NCBI RefSeq assembly: GCF_030253575.1
Contig: NC_080568.1
Location: 32,763,001 to 32,827,000 of the forward strand
Source: Rhododendron vialii
Lineage: Eukaryota > Streptophyta > Magnoliopsida > Ericales > Ericaceae
Direction: 5' to 3'
DNA: 64,000 bases
The position numbers were made by a program, and so were the translations under genes. Numbering within the stretch: the stretch's first letter is position 1; every line of letters starts with the position of its first letter. Below the pieces are notes generated by a model. It saw nothing but the letters and a program-made list of their open reading frames with translations, was not told where the DNA came from and did not search any database. Of the stretch, positions 48,200-58,992 are shown piece by piece.

Positions 48200-51100
48200 A
48201 TGTCAAACCTTCTGCTTTTCTGCCAAGTCAATGTGATTGAACTTAGGATCGTTTGACACTACCGCATCCCTGTAACTATTGATGCAATAAACAAGTTGAT
48301 CAATCACCGGTCCCCTCTCCGTGTACTCCTTGTAACGCTCCTCGATGGGATCACCTTGCTGCGGATGTTGAATTGCATGTCAGGTACTAATAACAAAAGT
48401 GACTAAAGTAAATCAATGAAATCACCAAAAGCTGACCTTCTTCAGCTCCTCAAGTTTGGCAATATAGACGCCTTTAGTCTCATCCTCACCATCCTCGTAC
48501 AACCAATCTTCCACCTCCTGGAGTTTAGCAGTAAGCCCTTCCCTCTCTGGATCTGTAACAAACTCTTGATATTTGCCGTGAAGCTGGAAAACAAAGAAAG
48601 AACTGCTGAGTTGAAAATATTCACACTTGCCATGGAATCATTTAATTATGGGCCGTGTTAGTACCTTGTTTCTCATATCATAGACATAGGCTTCCACTGC
48701 ATTCTTCTTATCTTTGGTTTCTTCCATAACTCGATCTTGCAAAGCCATTTCAAATTCCTTCTCTGTTGCTTTTTGCACATCTGTGGGGCACATTCCTCCA
48801 TGAATATGTTCGACCACAGGAATAATCGTCTTCTTTACCTTTTTCTTTGGAGCCTCAGCCTGCACACCACAAAATTAAACTTTACTTTGGCATAAAAGAG
48901 CAATTTCAGGTTCAGACTTTATTCTTAGGTTATGGACCGATATATAAGAAATGCATCCAAGTTAAAACTATAAAACATAAGGCAACAGAAGAGTAGGCAT
49001 GCCAGTTGCATCATTCCCAACCCCCTAAATATCCTAAGTTAGAGGAGTTTCTCAATGAAAATGGTTTAATCAACTTAGCTAAAACCATAATAATGAACAG
49101 AAGATAAGATATGAACAATAGCCATATGTATCTGCATGCAAATGTGGCTCATTAATAGTGCAAGTCTACTACTCACCTTGGCATCTGTTTCCATTTGGAC
49201 AGGATTGTCCCCTGAATCTGGGGCACCGTTCTCAGCCCCAGGAACATCAGTACCACCTTTAGCATCTTGCATGTTCACATCACTTTCAGTCGTTGGAACA
49301 GCATCACTTGAAGCTTCATCAGTATCCATCTTATTACCCTCTTTAGCTGGCTCTTTAACAACCGGAACTTCAACTTCCTCCTCTTCCAAAAGCTGAATTT
49401 TTAAAGAATATATTGCAAAATTACTCATCTCCTACTCATTCGTAATCACAATAAGAATTATTTATACAGTTGCTAAGACTTACTGTTGCTGCGTCAATGG
49501 ACACAATTCCATGAAGATTTAGGCGAACTTTCACCTTCACTTTTGCCCGTTCACTCTTCGTGGATTGAAAAGGACCAATCTGTCCACAATTTATGTCAAG
49601 TATATTGTCTACATGCACAATCATATCCTAAATTCAAGCCAATCAAAGAAGGAAAAGTCTTAACTGAGCGGAAATTTTTACCGTATATGAGCTAATTTTT
49701 GCTGGTGCCTGAAATTCACTGACATCAGCATATTGAACATCAACACTAAAGGTTCCTGATCTGTAAAATGTCAAAGCCTTTATGCTAGGTATTGGATTCC
49801 CCTTGGGGAAAACAATAGTGCTTTGTTGATTATCTGCAACTCCATTCTGAGCATCTGGAGCAGCGCCTTTCCATGACAACACAATGGGAAATGGGAAACT
49901 CTCATTGACCTTAAATCAGAAGAAAAATTTTCATCACAATGCCATAGCACAAGTTTAATGCAAATCTCTTCAGTAACAACAAAATGTACAAGAAGATATG
50001 TGCAATTAACTACGTATGAAAAAACAAGATATGCAACATCTGCATTGTTTGAATGAGTTTCTTTTGCAGGATTGTGAGTGTGTGTGCATGTGCGCGTGTG
50101 TCCTGTTACAAACGGACTACTGAAAAGAAAGCGAATAAAGGGTTATCAGATCAAATAAAGTGAATACCCTGAATCTAAGCAAAAATACAGGATGTGGATA
50201 AAATTTTATCAACAATACCATAAACTTTTTTATTAAGACAGATACCGTGCTAAAAATCCATTTGGTGCAGATGTAAAATTGACCTCACTATCCCGTCAAC
50301 TAAATAACCAAGGCACACTGCTAGAACAATCCAATTTTTAGAACACTAACATCACATCGTATTCTTTTCCAGCAGAGAAACAGGGATCAAAAGCCAAAAG
50401 CAACATAAAGACAATAAACAGATGAAAAATAACAAAAGTAAGCTAATAAAACAGCAAGATGATACTCTACCTGGAATTCCCGCACTTTAAATGTGGGACT
50501 GAGGATTGCACACTCTAAAGCACAGCCTTTGGCAACACACTCACTCGCATTCATTGTACGCCTAGGCTCCTTCCCAAAGAACTCTGTCAATATCCTGATA
50601 ATGGCTGGAACACGAGAGCCTGAACCAACAACCTCAACGGAGTGGATATTCTCAACTGTCAGGCCAGCTTCAGAGAGAGCCTTCTCCAGTGGCTTCCCCA
50701 CCCGTTCCAAAATGGGAATGCTTATTTTTTCAAAATCTTCCCTCTTGATGAAACCCCTGACATCCTTCTCTTCCATTAAGCACTCTATATTCAAAGGTGC
50801 CTCTGGGTTTGCACTAAGAACTTTCTTAAGCTTTTCACAAGCAGCGCGAAGCCGGAGACAGGCCTTAGCGTTCTGGTAAACGTCAATCTTATACTCTTCC
50901 TTGAACTTTGCGGCAAAATATAGGAATAAAGCTTCATCAAAATCTCTGCCACCCAAAGACCGGTCAAACGAATGGGCCAATATCTTCAACTGGCCTTTCT
51001 TGAAGCCAGCAATGCAAACTTGCATACTCGCATGGCCAATGTCAACAAACGCGACATTTATTTGGTCATTCTCTGGCAAATCTGTCTTGTAAATCCCATA

Positions 51101-51640
51101 TGCCAATGCAGTAGCAGTGGTTTCATGAAGTAACCGGAGAGGGTGCAAACCAGCGATAGTAGCTGCATCCAAGACAGCTCTTCTTTGAAGGTCAGTGAAA
51201 TAAACAGGAATCCCAATACAACAATCAACAACTGCGGCATTTAAATTTTTCTCCGCTATGCTCTTCATATCAGAGAGCACCATTGCCAATAATTGGGTTG
51301 GTGTAAATGTCCTTGACTCCCCCAAATACCACGCATGAATTAACGGGAATCCATCAGGGCCTTCGGTAACAGTAAAAGGCAGTGCTTTGAGATCTTGTTG
51401 CAGCTCGTGATCTGAGAACTGGCGGCCAATCAGACGCTTTATTTGAGAAATCGTGTTCTTTGGATTCATCATGCTGGATGCAGCCCCAGCAGTCCCAAGG
51501 AAGCGCTGTTTCTCACCGAAGCATACGATGGCAGGAGTCTCCCGTTTTGATTCATCATTGAGTACAACATCAATTCCTCTTTGCCTTGCGACGGCGACAA
51601 CGCAGCTCTCATTCCCAAGGTCAAAACCAACCACACTCAT
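47159..51640 (-). CDS. HSP110-type heat shock 70 kDa protein (HSP70-14/15-like), copy 1
   Basis: This is an Hsp110/SSE-class chaperone, the nucleotide-exchange factor for cytosolic HSP70. Nine exons: 50471-51640, 49682-49909, 49484-49579, 49177-49392, 48665-48859, 48437-48583, 48209-48358, 47959-48089 and 47159-47354 (2529 nt, 842 residues; Arabidopsis HSP70-15 is about 831). All junctions keep phase. Residues 1-390 are the ATPase domain (MSVVGFDLGNESCVVAVARQ; VAFVDIGHASMQVCIAGFKK; VEVVGSGSRVPAI). Residues 391-498 form the beta substrate-binding part, 499-570 an acidic linker rich in Asp/Glu, and 571-734 the helical lid (IPVVEHIHGGMCPTDVQKAT). The tail is Pro/Lys-rich and ends EEPMDTEKPEIA. 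The family start MSVVGFD is at 51640. A 5' leader intron lies upstream. Confidence 0.96.
48149..48197. repeat. (AG)n microsatellite in an HSP70 intron
   Basis: About 24 uninterrupted AG units lie between the exons 47959-48089 and 48209-48358, ending about 12 bases from the splice donor. On the transcript this is a pyrimidine-rich (CT)n run just downstream of a donor. A marker likely to vary in length. Confidence 0.95.
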
Positions 51641-51701
51641 TTTGGTACAAAAAGTTTTCCTTGGCCACACACACACTATCTTCTCCTTGGAAGATATCGG
51701 C

Positions 51702-53361
51702 CTGAAAAAGAAAATGTCAATTAATCCTAGAAATTCATCACCGATTCAAGCGTCATACCAAAACTATAACAATTCAATAAAGAACTCCCCATATATTCAC
51801 GATGTTAGGTAGCTTTTCAATGGATTCTCGTGGGTAACCGCCAAACCGGCATGACTGGTGCTTTAGGATTCCTTCTGTCTCCCTCCCTTCCCTTTCTAGA
51901 AGGAGTGGGTTTGAACTAAATTAATTATTCCTAAAGACAGTTGGTATTAATGGCTTTGGGTGGAATTTTTTTAGCTTTATGTCGGAGTTTCTAGGATTAA
52001 TATTTTGTTTCGACTTGGAATCATAAAAAATGTATAAGACAGTCCTAAATTTCTTATAAGACAGTCCTAAAGAAGCACAAGACACCTATTTTGTCCCCAG
52101 TTAAAATAATATGCTTTTGGTCATAATATGTTAGTACTTTTTAGGTTCCACTTGTCGAGACAAATGATCAATCCAAGAAACTTGACCAAGTCTTCTATCA
52201 AAAATTCATATAGGACAACACTAAAGACAATGACTTAATTTAGGCCAAACTCGATTCAGGTATAAACTAATTAGCAAGGGAATAAACTAATTAGCATTAG
52301 CCCAAACAAGATTTGTCAAATATAGAACTTAACCAACCAAGATTACACCAGACGCTCTATGAACTGCGGGAATAAATCAAAGTAGTTATTAAATGTAGCC
52401 ATGTAGGGCACTTATGATTCACATAACAAGTACATCTGCATGCATTCCTAAAACCTACTAATACAGTTCACTAAAGCAAGTACTTATTGTTTTCCTTTTC
52501 ATTTAAGGAAACTAAAACGTGCTAACACCATCACTATAGGTGGAAACAAATCTTCTACAACTAATTGGGACAGCTCTAGAATCTCAACGACAGTTCAGTT
52601 CCTCACCCCTTCAGGAACTCCAGGTCTCGGAATAAATCAAAGATTTTATCAAATGCAGGGCACTTACAATACACGTGACAAGTACATCTGCATGCATTCC
52701 TAAAACCTACAAGTAATAAAGTTTATTCTTGTTCTTTTTGTTTAAGGAAACTAGAATGTTTTATTGCATCACTGTTGTTAGAAACAAATCTTCTACAACT
52801 AATGGGGACAGCTCAGCTACTGGTATCACTCGAATCTCAACGGCCATTCCTCACACCTTTTTGGTTGTTAGTAATTAAATTGTTAGACCCAGTAACTACC
52901 TCGTACACGTAAAAAGCGCGGAGTACCAACGAATTGGTCTGACTGCCTGAGGATTCGTCTAAGCAGAGCCCCCAAAAACACACAACAAAGATAAATTCGA
53001 AACAATCAATCTTCTACAATAGCAACGGCTACAAATTCCAGCCAACATAAACAAAACAGACGCCAATCAGACATAACTTGCACATCTTCAACCTCGTTAC
53101 AAAAGAATGCGAGGCATAGCTCAGGCGGTAGAATTTGCCTCGACCAACAAAAAATCTCGTTATATCTCCAAATCACATCGACAAAAATCACGACTATAAC
53201 GTGTTTCATCCAGAGTAACATTGGACAAATTCGCAACTAGATACCAATATATATGCATCTGGATCTTTGCAACCAATTAAACAGTGAAAGAATCTAAGGT
53301 AGCTTACGGCGGATCTAGGAGTGAGATAGAGAAAGTGCTAGGGTTCGTGAGATCGCTGTAC
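51702..53361 (-). other. Leader intron of HSP70 copy 1
   Basis: A donor on the minus strand (CCGAAAG then GTACAG, GT at 53361-53360) and an acceptor (CTTTTTCAG at 51702) frame a 1.66-kb intron in the 5' untranslated region. Inside is an imperfect direct duplication of about 260 bp (52368-52610 and 52628-52860), sharing CAAGTACATCTGCATGCATT, then CCTAAAACCTAC. The acceptor and part of this sequence recur upstream of the second HSP70 copy. Confidence 0.6.
52368..52860. repeat. 260-bp imperfect tandem duplication in the HSP70 leader intron
   Basis: The two units share GGAATAAATCAAAG, AAGTACATCTGCATGCATTC, AAACAAATCTTCTACAACTA and other blocks in the same order, with substitutions and small gaps. 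A third related unit lies near 59420-59650 upstream of HSP70 copy 2, showing that one unit existed before the gene duplicated. Confidence 0.8.
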
Positions 53362-53471
53362 CTTTCGGTGGATCCGGCTTGTGGAAACAAAGCCCGCTTT
53401 CTCTCTCTGACTGTGGAACGGTGTAGAGAATTCTGTACCGAGGAGAGAGAAGGGGGAAGGTAATTTGGGGG

Positions 53472-53563
53472 ATTTTATACTTTGGAGTTGTTCTGAGGTC
53501 CAAGAGGTGAGGGGGTTCAGTGCGTAGCCAGAGGTGTCTAGAGAGATACACTGCTGCTTCTAG
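53472..53563 (-). promoter_or_regulatory. HSP70 copy 1 promoter: TATA box and heat-shock element
   Basis: On the minus strand there is a TATAAAAT at 53479-53472. About 80 bases upstream lies TTCTAGAA (53556-53563), a core heat-shock element of the TTCnnGAA type. Transcription would start near 53440-53450 and read the leader exon that ends at the donor near 53362. The spacing is consistent with a heat-inducible plant promoter; induction itself is not shown by the sequence. Confidence 0.5.
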
Positions 53564-55024
53564 AAAGATCTTGACAGTGGGTCTGGGCTGGCCTATATAT
53601 GATTGACTGGGCCAGTGGGCTGGGCTAGGGCTCAATAAGGGGTTGGGCACTTGGGCTTTATCTTTATTTATTTTTTTTTAACTGTTGGGTTTTATCTTGA
53701 TAGGACCACCTACTTTAGCTATCTTCCCTACAAGTAATACTGTATTGTTTTTCATTCGCGATGCATCTTTATAAATGATGGAGAAGAACACGGCATAGTC
53801 CTAGACGGGCACGGAACGGGCGTGACATGGAAGTGGGTCGGTCACGGCATGACACGATTCTTGACGGACACGAAAAGGCACGGCACAACAAATACTCAGT
53901 TGTTAGTTGTTATACACACAAAATTTCCGGCGAAACTCGGTTAGAGATGAGTTGACATGGACATGACATGAAACAATTAAAAAACGGCACGGCACGATTA
54001 AGTAAACGGGTTAGCACGGCACAAAATGATTGAAAGCCGGTACGGCATGACATGATTAAGTAAACGGGCCGATACGAAGCTAAATGGGCCGGCACGGCAC
54101 GACACATTTGACACCTCTAACAGACACATAGAATTTTGCATTTGTGCAGGCTAAGAAAACATGAAACTAAACTTCAGCCAAAACATTGTTCAATCACATG
54201 CGAAAAACACTATTCAATTTTGAGGCGAAGTACTACTGTTTTTGAAAATCCCACTTTCAAATAGGGAAGAATCTCTATGTCAAGCCTGATAAGTCTCCGT
54301 CAAAGTAACTAAAAATAAAACTTCAATAAGAGAGCTATGAAAATCATTGTCTATCGATACTCTCATCTCTCGCCCACAGTGCCATGCGAGTCGCAAGCCT
54401 AGCCTAATCGGGAACTTGTTGACCATCCCGTAGTGCTTGGGATGTTGCCATGTTGGTTGACAGCCAAAGCATCAGAGAACAAGCTTGCGCCTAGCTCAAG
54501 GGCAGCACGATTAGGCATTCGTTCGCCCCAAAACCAAACTTGGGAGAAGGCGAAACCAAAGAAAAGGGCAACGTACGGAAACTCCATGCATTCATTACTT
54601 GTGCTTTTGTTTGGAATTTGTGAAAGAGAAGTGAAAGGAAGGGAAAATTAAAAAATTTCCTCCTCCCTGGTTTGGATTCCTATAGAAAAGGGAGGGAAAA
54701 TAACAAAATGAATACAACTTTCCTCCTATTTTTTCTCCAACTTTTCCTCAATTTTCTCTCTTAATTTTCCCCCCTTCCTTTCCCTTCTCTTCCACAAGTT
54801 CATTAAAATGGTGAACTGCCCAACTCTGCTCCAACTACCTCCACTCCTTCTAAACCATCTAATCCAAATTCAAAGTCACCCCAATTAATGATTCAGCTAA
54901 CTTCTAGCCCTTTAAAAAATCCAATCTCCACTCTCCTAAATCTCCACCTCCTCAACCTCCATCTAATAATGGTCCTTTGGCTCATCCAAGTGGATATAAC
55001 GCACTCCCTTGCTGATACCACAAG
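53564..55024. other. Region between the HSP70 promoter and the LTR-like element
   Basis: It holds a repetitive GC-rich block (53790-54125, separate entry), a purine/pyrimidine-rich inverted-repeat-like stretch (54600-54800) and a short Pro/Ser-rich plus-strand frame near 54804-55013 that shifts frame once and looks like a decayed coding fragment. A minus-strand frame at 54399-54587 (begins MEFPYVALFFGFAF) is not recognised. No intact gene. Confidence 0.45.
53790..54125 (-). mobile_element. Degenerate CACGGCACG-repeat block, probable hAT-type MITE end
   Basis: The block repeats variants of CGGCACGGCACGAC and AAACGGGCCG. On the minus strand it begins TAGAGGTGTCAAATGTGTCG, a form I associate with plant hAT termini followed by GTCGTGCCG repeats. 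I could not find a matching opposite terminus, so this may be only one end of an element. Confidence 0.4.
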
Positions 55025-55247
55025 TGCAAAACACAAAGTAAGAAATATGGATATGGACACACAAAGGAGTTTATTATTCAGAAAAGTCTCTTTACAACAA
55101 TGAAGGGCTTCTCCTTTTATAGACTTAAGGATAAGGAGAAGCATAGCTTCACAACAAAACAAGCATAACTTTCAATTTTAGATAAGCATATCTTATAACG
55201 TTAGACAAGCATATATTTGTATCTTACATAAAGACAAACAACTTTCA
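55025..55247 (-). mobile_element. Short LTR-like element (223 bp)
   Basis: On the minus strand it starts TGAAAGTTG directly after the TAG stop of the chimeric gene and ends TTTTGCA. It contains a TATAAAAG box (55121-55114) and an AATAAA poly(A) signal (55075-55070), the usual LTR layout. The upstream base run GAGAGGATAG resembles a polypurine tract, as before a 3' LTR. However, TGGTATCAGC at 55020-55011, just past the other end, resembles a tRNA-Met primer-binding site, as after a 5' LTR. The size fits TRIM-type elements. I found no second LTR in the window. Confidence 0.55.
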
Positions 55248-58200
55248 CTATCCTCTCAAACCCTGCCCTGCGTGACTAGACATGTCATACCCCCCCGAAC
55301 TAGCACTCTCAAGCTCGGATACTCGTTGCACAAGTCCTTCCTTCTTGTCTTTCAATTGCCTTACCACCTCCTCCATCTCTTCTATTTCCTTGCCCACCTT
55401 CTCCAACTGGTCCCGTGCAACAGGGAGCTCAAGGAGCGCAGCCATCTGGTCCAACCTCTTACGAAGCCAACCAACTTCCAATCGAAAATGCGTCAACGCC
55501 TGCAAACCATCGCGAGCAGAATCAAAATCTCCAGGTGTAGCCTGAGGCAAACTCATATTCTCCAACCACTCCACGAAAGATACCAGGGAGTCCAAGGCAA
55601 GCTTCCTAATAATCGAGCTTGCACCGACAATACGAACGAAAGTACTTGGCCACAGTTCAAAAATGTTGGACAGTATGGCTTTATGCTCCTCTCGAACCTC
55701 AGCAAACAAAGTTCTAGGAGTTAACTTTATCTCCTCTTGTGCCCCTAATCTCATGCCAGCGGACCCATCTGGGTAACGCGAAACCAAATAATCACCCTCT
55801 GTCCAATCACGAGGTAGACCCCTGTGAGGAACCTCCAATTGTGAGGTAGAAGGCTCCACAATTGGAGCATGAGATTCGGCAACCCGTTCAACAGTCCCAG
55901 TGTCGACTCCCTCCTGGCCCTCTAGAAAGTTACCATTCTCTATGTACTTCTTGTAACGCTCCTCAATGGGATCGCCTTGCTGCAGATGTTGAATTCCATG
56001 TTAGTTATTAAAAAGAAAAGTGCCTGAAGTAAATCAGTGAGAGCAAAAAGCTAACCTTTTTCAGCTCCTCAAGTTTGGCAACATAGACGCCTTTAGTCTT
56101 GTTCTCACCATCCTCGTACAACCAATCTTCCACCTCCTGGAGTTTAGCAGTAAGGCCTTCCCTCTCTGGATCTGTAACAAACTCTTGATATTTGCCACGA
56201 AGCTGGAAAACACAGGAAGAACTGTTGGGCTGAAAATATTCACATTGCAACGAATAATTTAATTATGAGCCGTAATAGTACACCTTGTTTCTCATTTCAT
56301 AGACATAGGCCTCCACGGCATTCTTCTTGTTTTGGGTTTCTTCCATAATTCGATCTTGAAAAGCCATTTCAAACTCCTCCTCCGTCGCTTTTTGCACATC
56401 TGCGGGGCACATTCCTCCATAAATATGCTCGACCACAGGAATATTTGTCTTATTAGCCTCTTTTGCTGGCTCTTTAACTAATGGAACTTCAACTTTCACC
56501 TCTTCATAAGTCTGTAGTAGTTATAACAGAAATACATTGCAATATCAACATTGCCCTAATCATTTGCAGTCAATAAGAAAGACAATCACTAGGACTTACT
56601 GTTGCCGACTCAATCGACACAATGCCATGCAGATTTAGGCGAACTTTCACCTTCACTTTTACCCGTTCACTCTGTGTGGATTGAAAAGGACCAATCTGTC
56701 CACAAATTTGTTTCAATTTGTCAAGTATATTGCCGTTTCAAAAAAAAAAAAATTATGTCAAGTATATTGTCTAAATGCACGATAATATCCTAAATTTAAG
56801 CCAATCAAAAAAGGAAAAGTCCAGCCGAGCAGAATTGTTGCATAAATTACCGTATATGAGCTAATCTTTGCTGGTGCCTGTAATTCGCTCACATCAGCAT
56901 ATTGAACATCAACAGTAAAGGTTCCTGATCTGTAAAGTGTCAAAGTCTTCATGCCCGGTATGTCATCCCCCTTTGGGAAACCAATAGCGCTTATCTGATC
57001 ATCTGAAACTCCATTCTGAGCATCAGGAGAGGCGCCTTTCCAAGAAAAAGCAATGGGAAATGGGAAACTCTCATTGACCTTAAATCAGAACAAAATTTTC
57101 ATCACAATGCCATAGCAAAAATCTGATGCAATCAATAAAAGGGGAAAGGGAGCTAACAATTAACTTTATTTGCCCATCTCTTCAGTACTGGCAAACTGTA
57201 CAACGAGAATTGGATATAATTAAGTGCACCTATGAAACAACAAGATATGCAGCATCCACATAGTATGAATAAGTTTCCTTTGTAATCTTAGTAAGAGATA
57301 TATATCACGCTGCAAATGGACAGAAAAGGAAGTGAATCAAGTAATATGACATTAAAACATGTTAATACCCTGAATCTATATCCAAAATTTGTTCATGATT
57401 TTCTCATGCCTCGCCAAAAAAAGAAGAGATATTTCAAGTAAACTACAGGATGTGGTAATTCTTATGTAATTCTAAATCCAAAAATTGTTCATGATTTTCT
57501 CATTCCCCACACAGCTTATATAATGTCCACGATAAGTTTTTTTTGATCAAGACAGATGCTATTATAAAAACCCATCAGAAATGGTTGCAAAATTGACCTC
57601 ACTATCCCATCAACTTAATAACCAAGGCACACCTCAAATAGATGGATCTGGGATTGATTGCGGAATTCTATAGAACAATACAAATTATCGAACACTAACA
57701 TAACACCATATTCTTTTCTAGCAAACAAACAGGGATGAAGAGCCAAACGGAACATGTAAACAATAAACAGATGGACAATAACAAAAGAAGTAAGCCGATA
57801 AAACATGAAGATGATTCTCTACCTGGATTTTCTGAACTTCAAATGTGGAACTGAGGATTGCACACTCTAAAGCACAGCCTTTGGCAACACACTCACTTGA
57901 ATTCATTGTACGCCTAGGTTCCTTCCGGAAGAACTCTGTCAATATCCTGATAATGGCAGGAACACGAGAGCCTGAACCAACAACCTCAACTGAATGGATA
58001 TTCTCAACTGTCAGGCGAGCTTCTGAGAGAGCCTTCTCCAGAGGCTTCCTCACGCGTTCCAAAATCGGAATGCTAATTTTTTCGAAGTTTTCTCTCTTGA
58101 TGAAGCCCTTGACATCCTTCTCTTCCATCAGGCACTCTATATTCAAAGGTGCCTCTGGGTTTGCACTAAGTACTCTCTTAAGCTTTTCACAAGCAGTGCG

Positions 58201-58992
58201 AAGCCGAAGACAGGCCCTAGCGTTCTGGTAAACGTCAATCTTATACTTTTCCTTGAACTTTGCGGCAAAATATTGGAATAAAGCTTCATCAAAATCTCTG
58301 CCACCCAAAGAACGGTCGAATGAATGGGCCAATATCTTCAACTGGCCTTCCTTGAAGCCAGCAATGCAAACCTGCATACTTGCATGGCCAATGTCAACAA
58401 ATGCGACATTCAGTTGGCCATTCTCTGGCAAATCTGTCTTGTAAATCCCATATGCCAATGCAGTAGCAGTGGTTTCATGAAGTAATCGGAGAGGGTGCAA
58501 ACCAGCAATAGTAGCTGCGTCCAAGACAGCTCTTCTTTGAAGTTCAGTGAAATAAACAGGAATCCCGATACAACAATCAACAACTGCAGCATTTAAATTT
58601 TTCTCTGCCATGCTCTTCATATCAGAGAGTACCATTGCCAATAATTGGGTTGGTGTAAACATCCTTGTCTCTCCCAAATACCACGCATGAATCAACGGGA
58701 ATCCATCAGGGCCTTCGGTAACAGTAAAAGGCAGTGCTTTGAGATCTTGTTGCAGCTCGGGATCTGAGAACTGGCGGCCAATCAGACGTTTTATTTGAGA
58801 AATAGTGTTCTTTGGATTCATCATACTTGATGCAGCTCCAGCTGTCCCAAGGAAGCGCTGTTTCTCACCAAAGCATACGATGGAGGGAGTCTCACCCTTG
58901 GATTCATCATTGAGTACAACATCGATTCCTCTTTGCCTTGCAACGGCAACCACGCAGCTCTCATTCCCAATGTCAAAACCAACCACACTCAT
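55248..58992 (-). CDS. Chimeric HSP110-type HSP70 fused to an RTM3-like coiled-coil tail, copy 2
   Basis: Six exons join without frame break: 57823-58992, 56851-57078, 56600-56695, 56284-56511, 56056-56202 and 55248-55979 (2601 nt, 866 residues). Exons 1, 2, 3 and 5 equal copy 1 in length and nearly in sequence; the ATPase domain starts MSVVGFDIGNESCVVAVARQ and is intact. Exon 4 fuses copy 1's exons 4 and 5 and lacks most of the acidic linker. The last exon begins as copy 1's exon 7 (QGDPIEERYK) but after about 15 codons enters foreign sequence that stays open to TAG at 55248. That tail (LPRDWTEGDYLVSRYPDG; SNIFELWPSTFVRI; VGWLRKRLDQMAALLELP; then coiled coil) resembles the C-terminal region of plant MATH/RTM3-like proteins. 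The final helical part of HSP110 is lost. No frameshift is visible, so an expressed chimera is possible; alternatively it is a gene broken by a mobile element. Confidence 0.8.

Noticed and set aside
50493-50879. Long plus-strand open frame opposite HSP70 copy 1, mirrored at 57845-58231
   Set aside because: It recurs only because both HSP70 copies share the sense strand sequence; it is an antisense shadow of the ATPase exon with no family match.
53100-53165. tRNA-like start GCATAGCTCAGGCGGTAGAA
   Set aside because: An A-box-like motif is present, but no anticodon arm, T arm or acceptor pairing can be formed.
54399-54587. Minus-strand frame starting MEFPYVALFFGFAF
   Set aside because: Short, isolated and unrecognised; the surrounding sequence is repeat-rich. 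Kept only as a note in the region entry.
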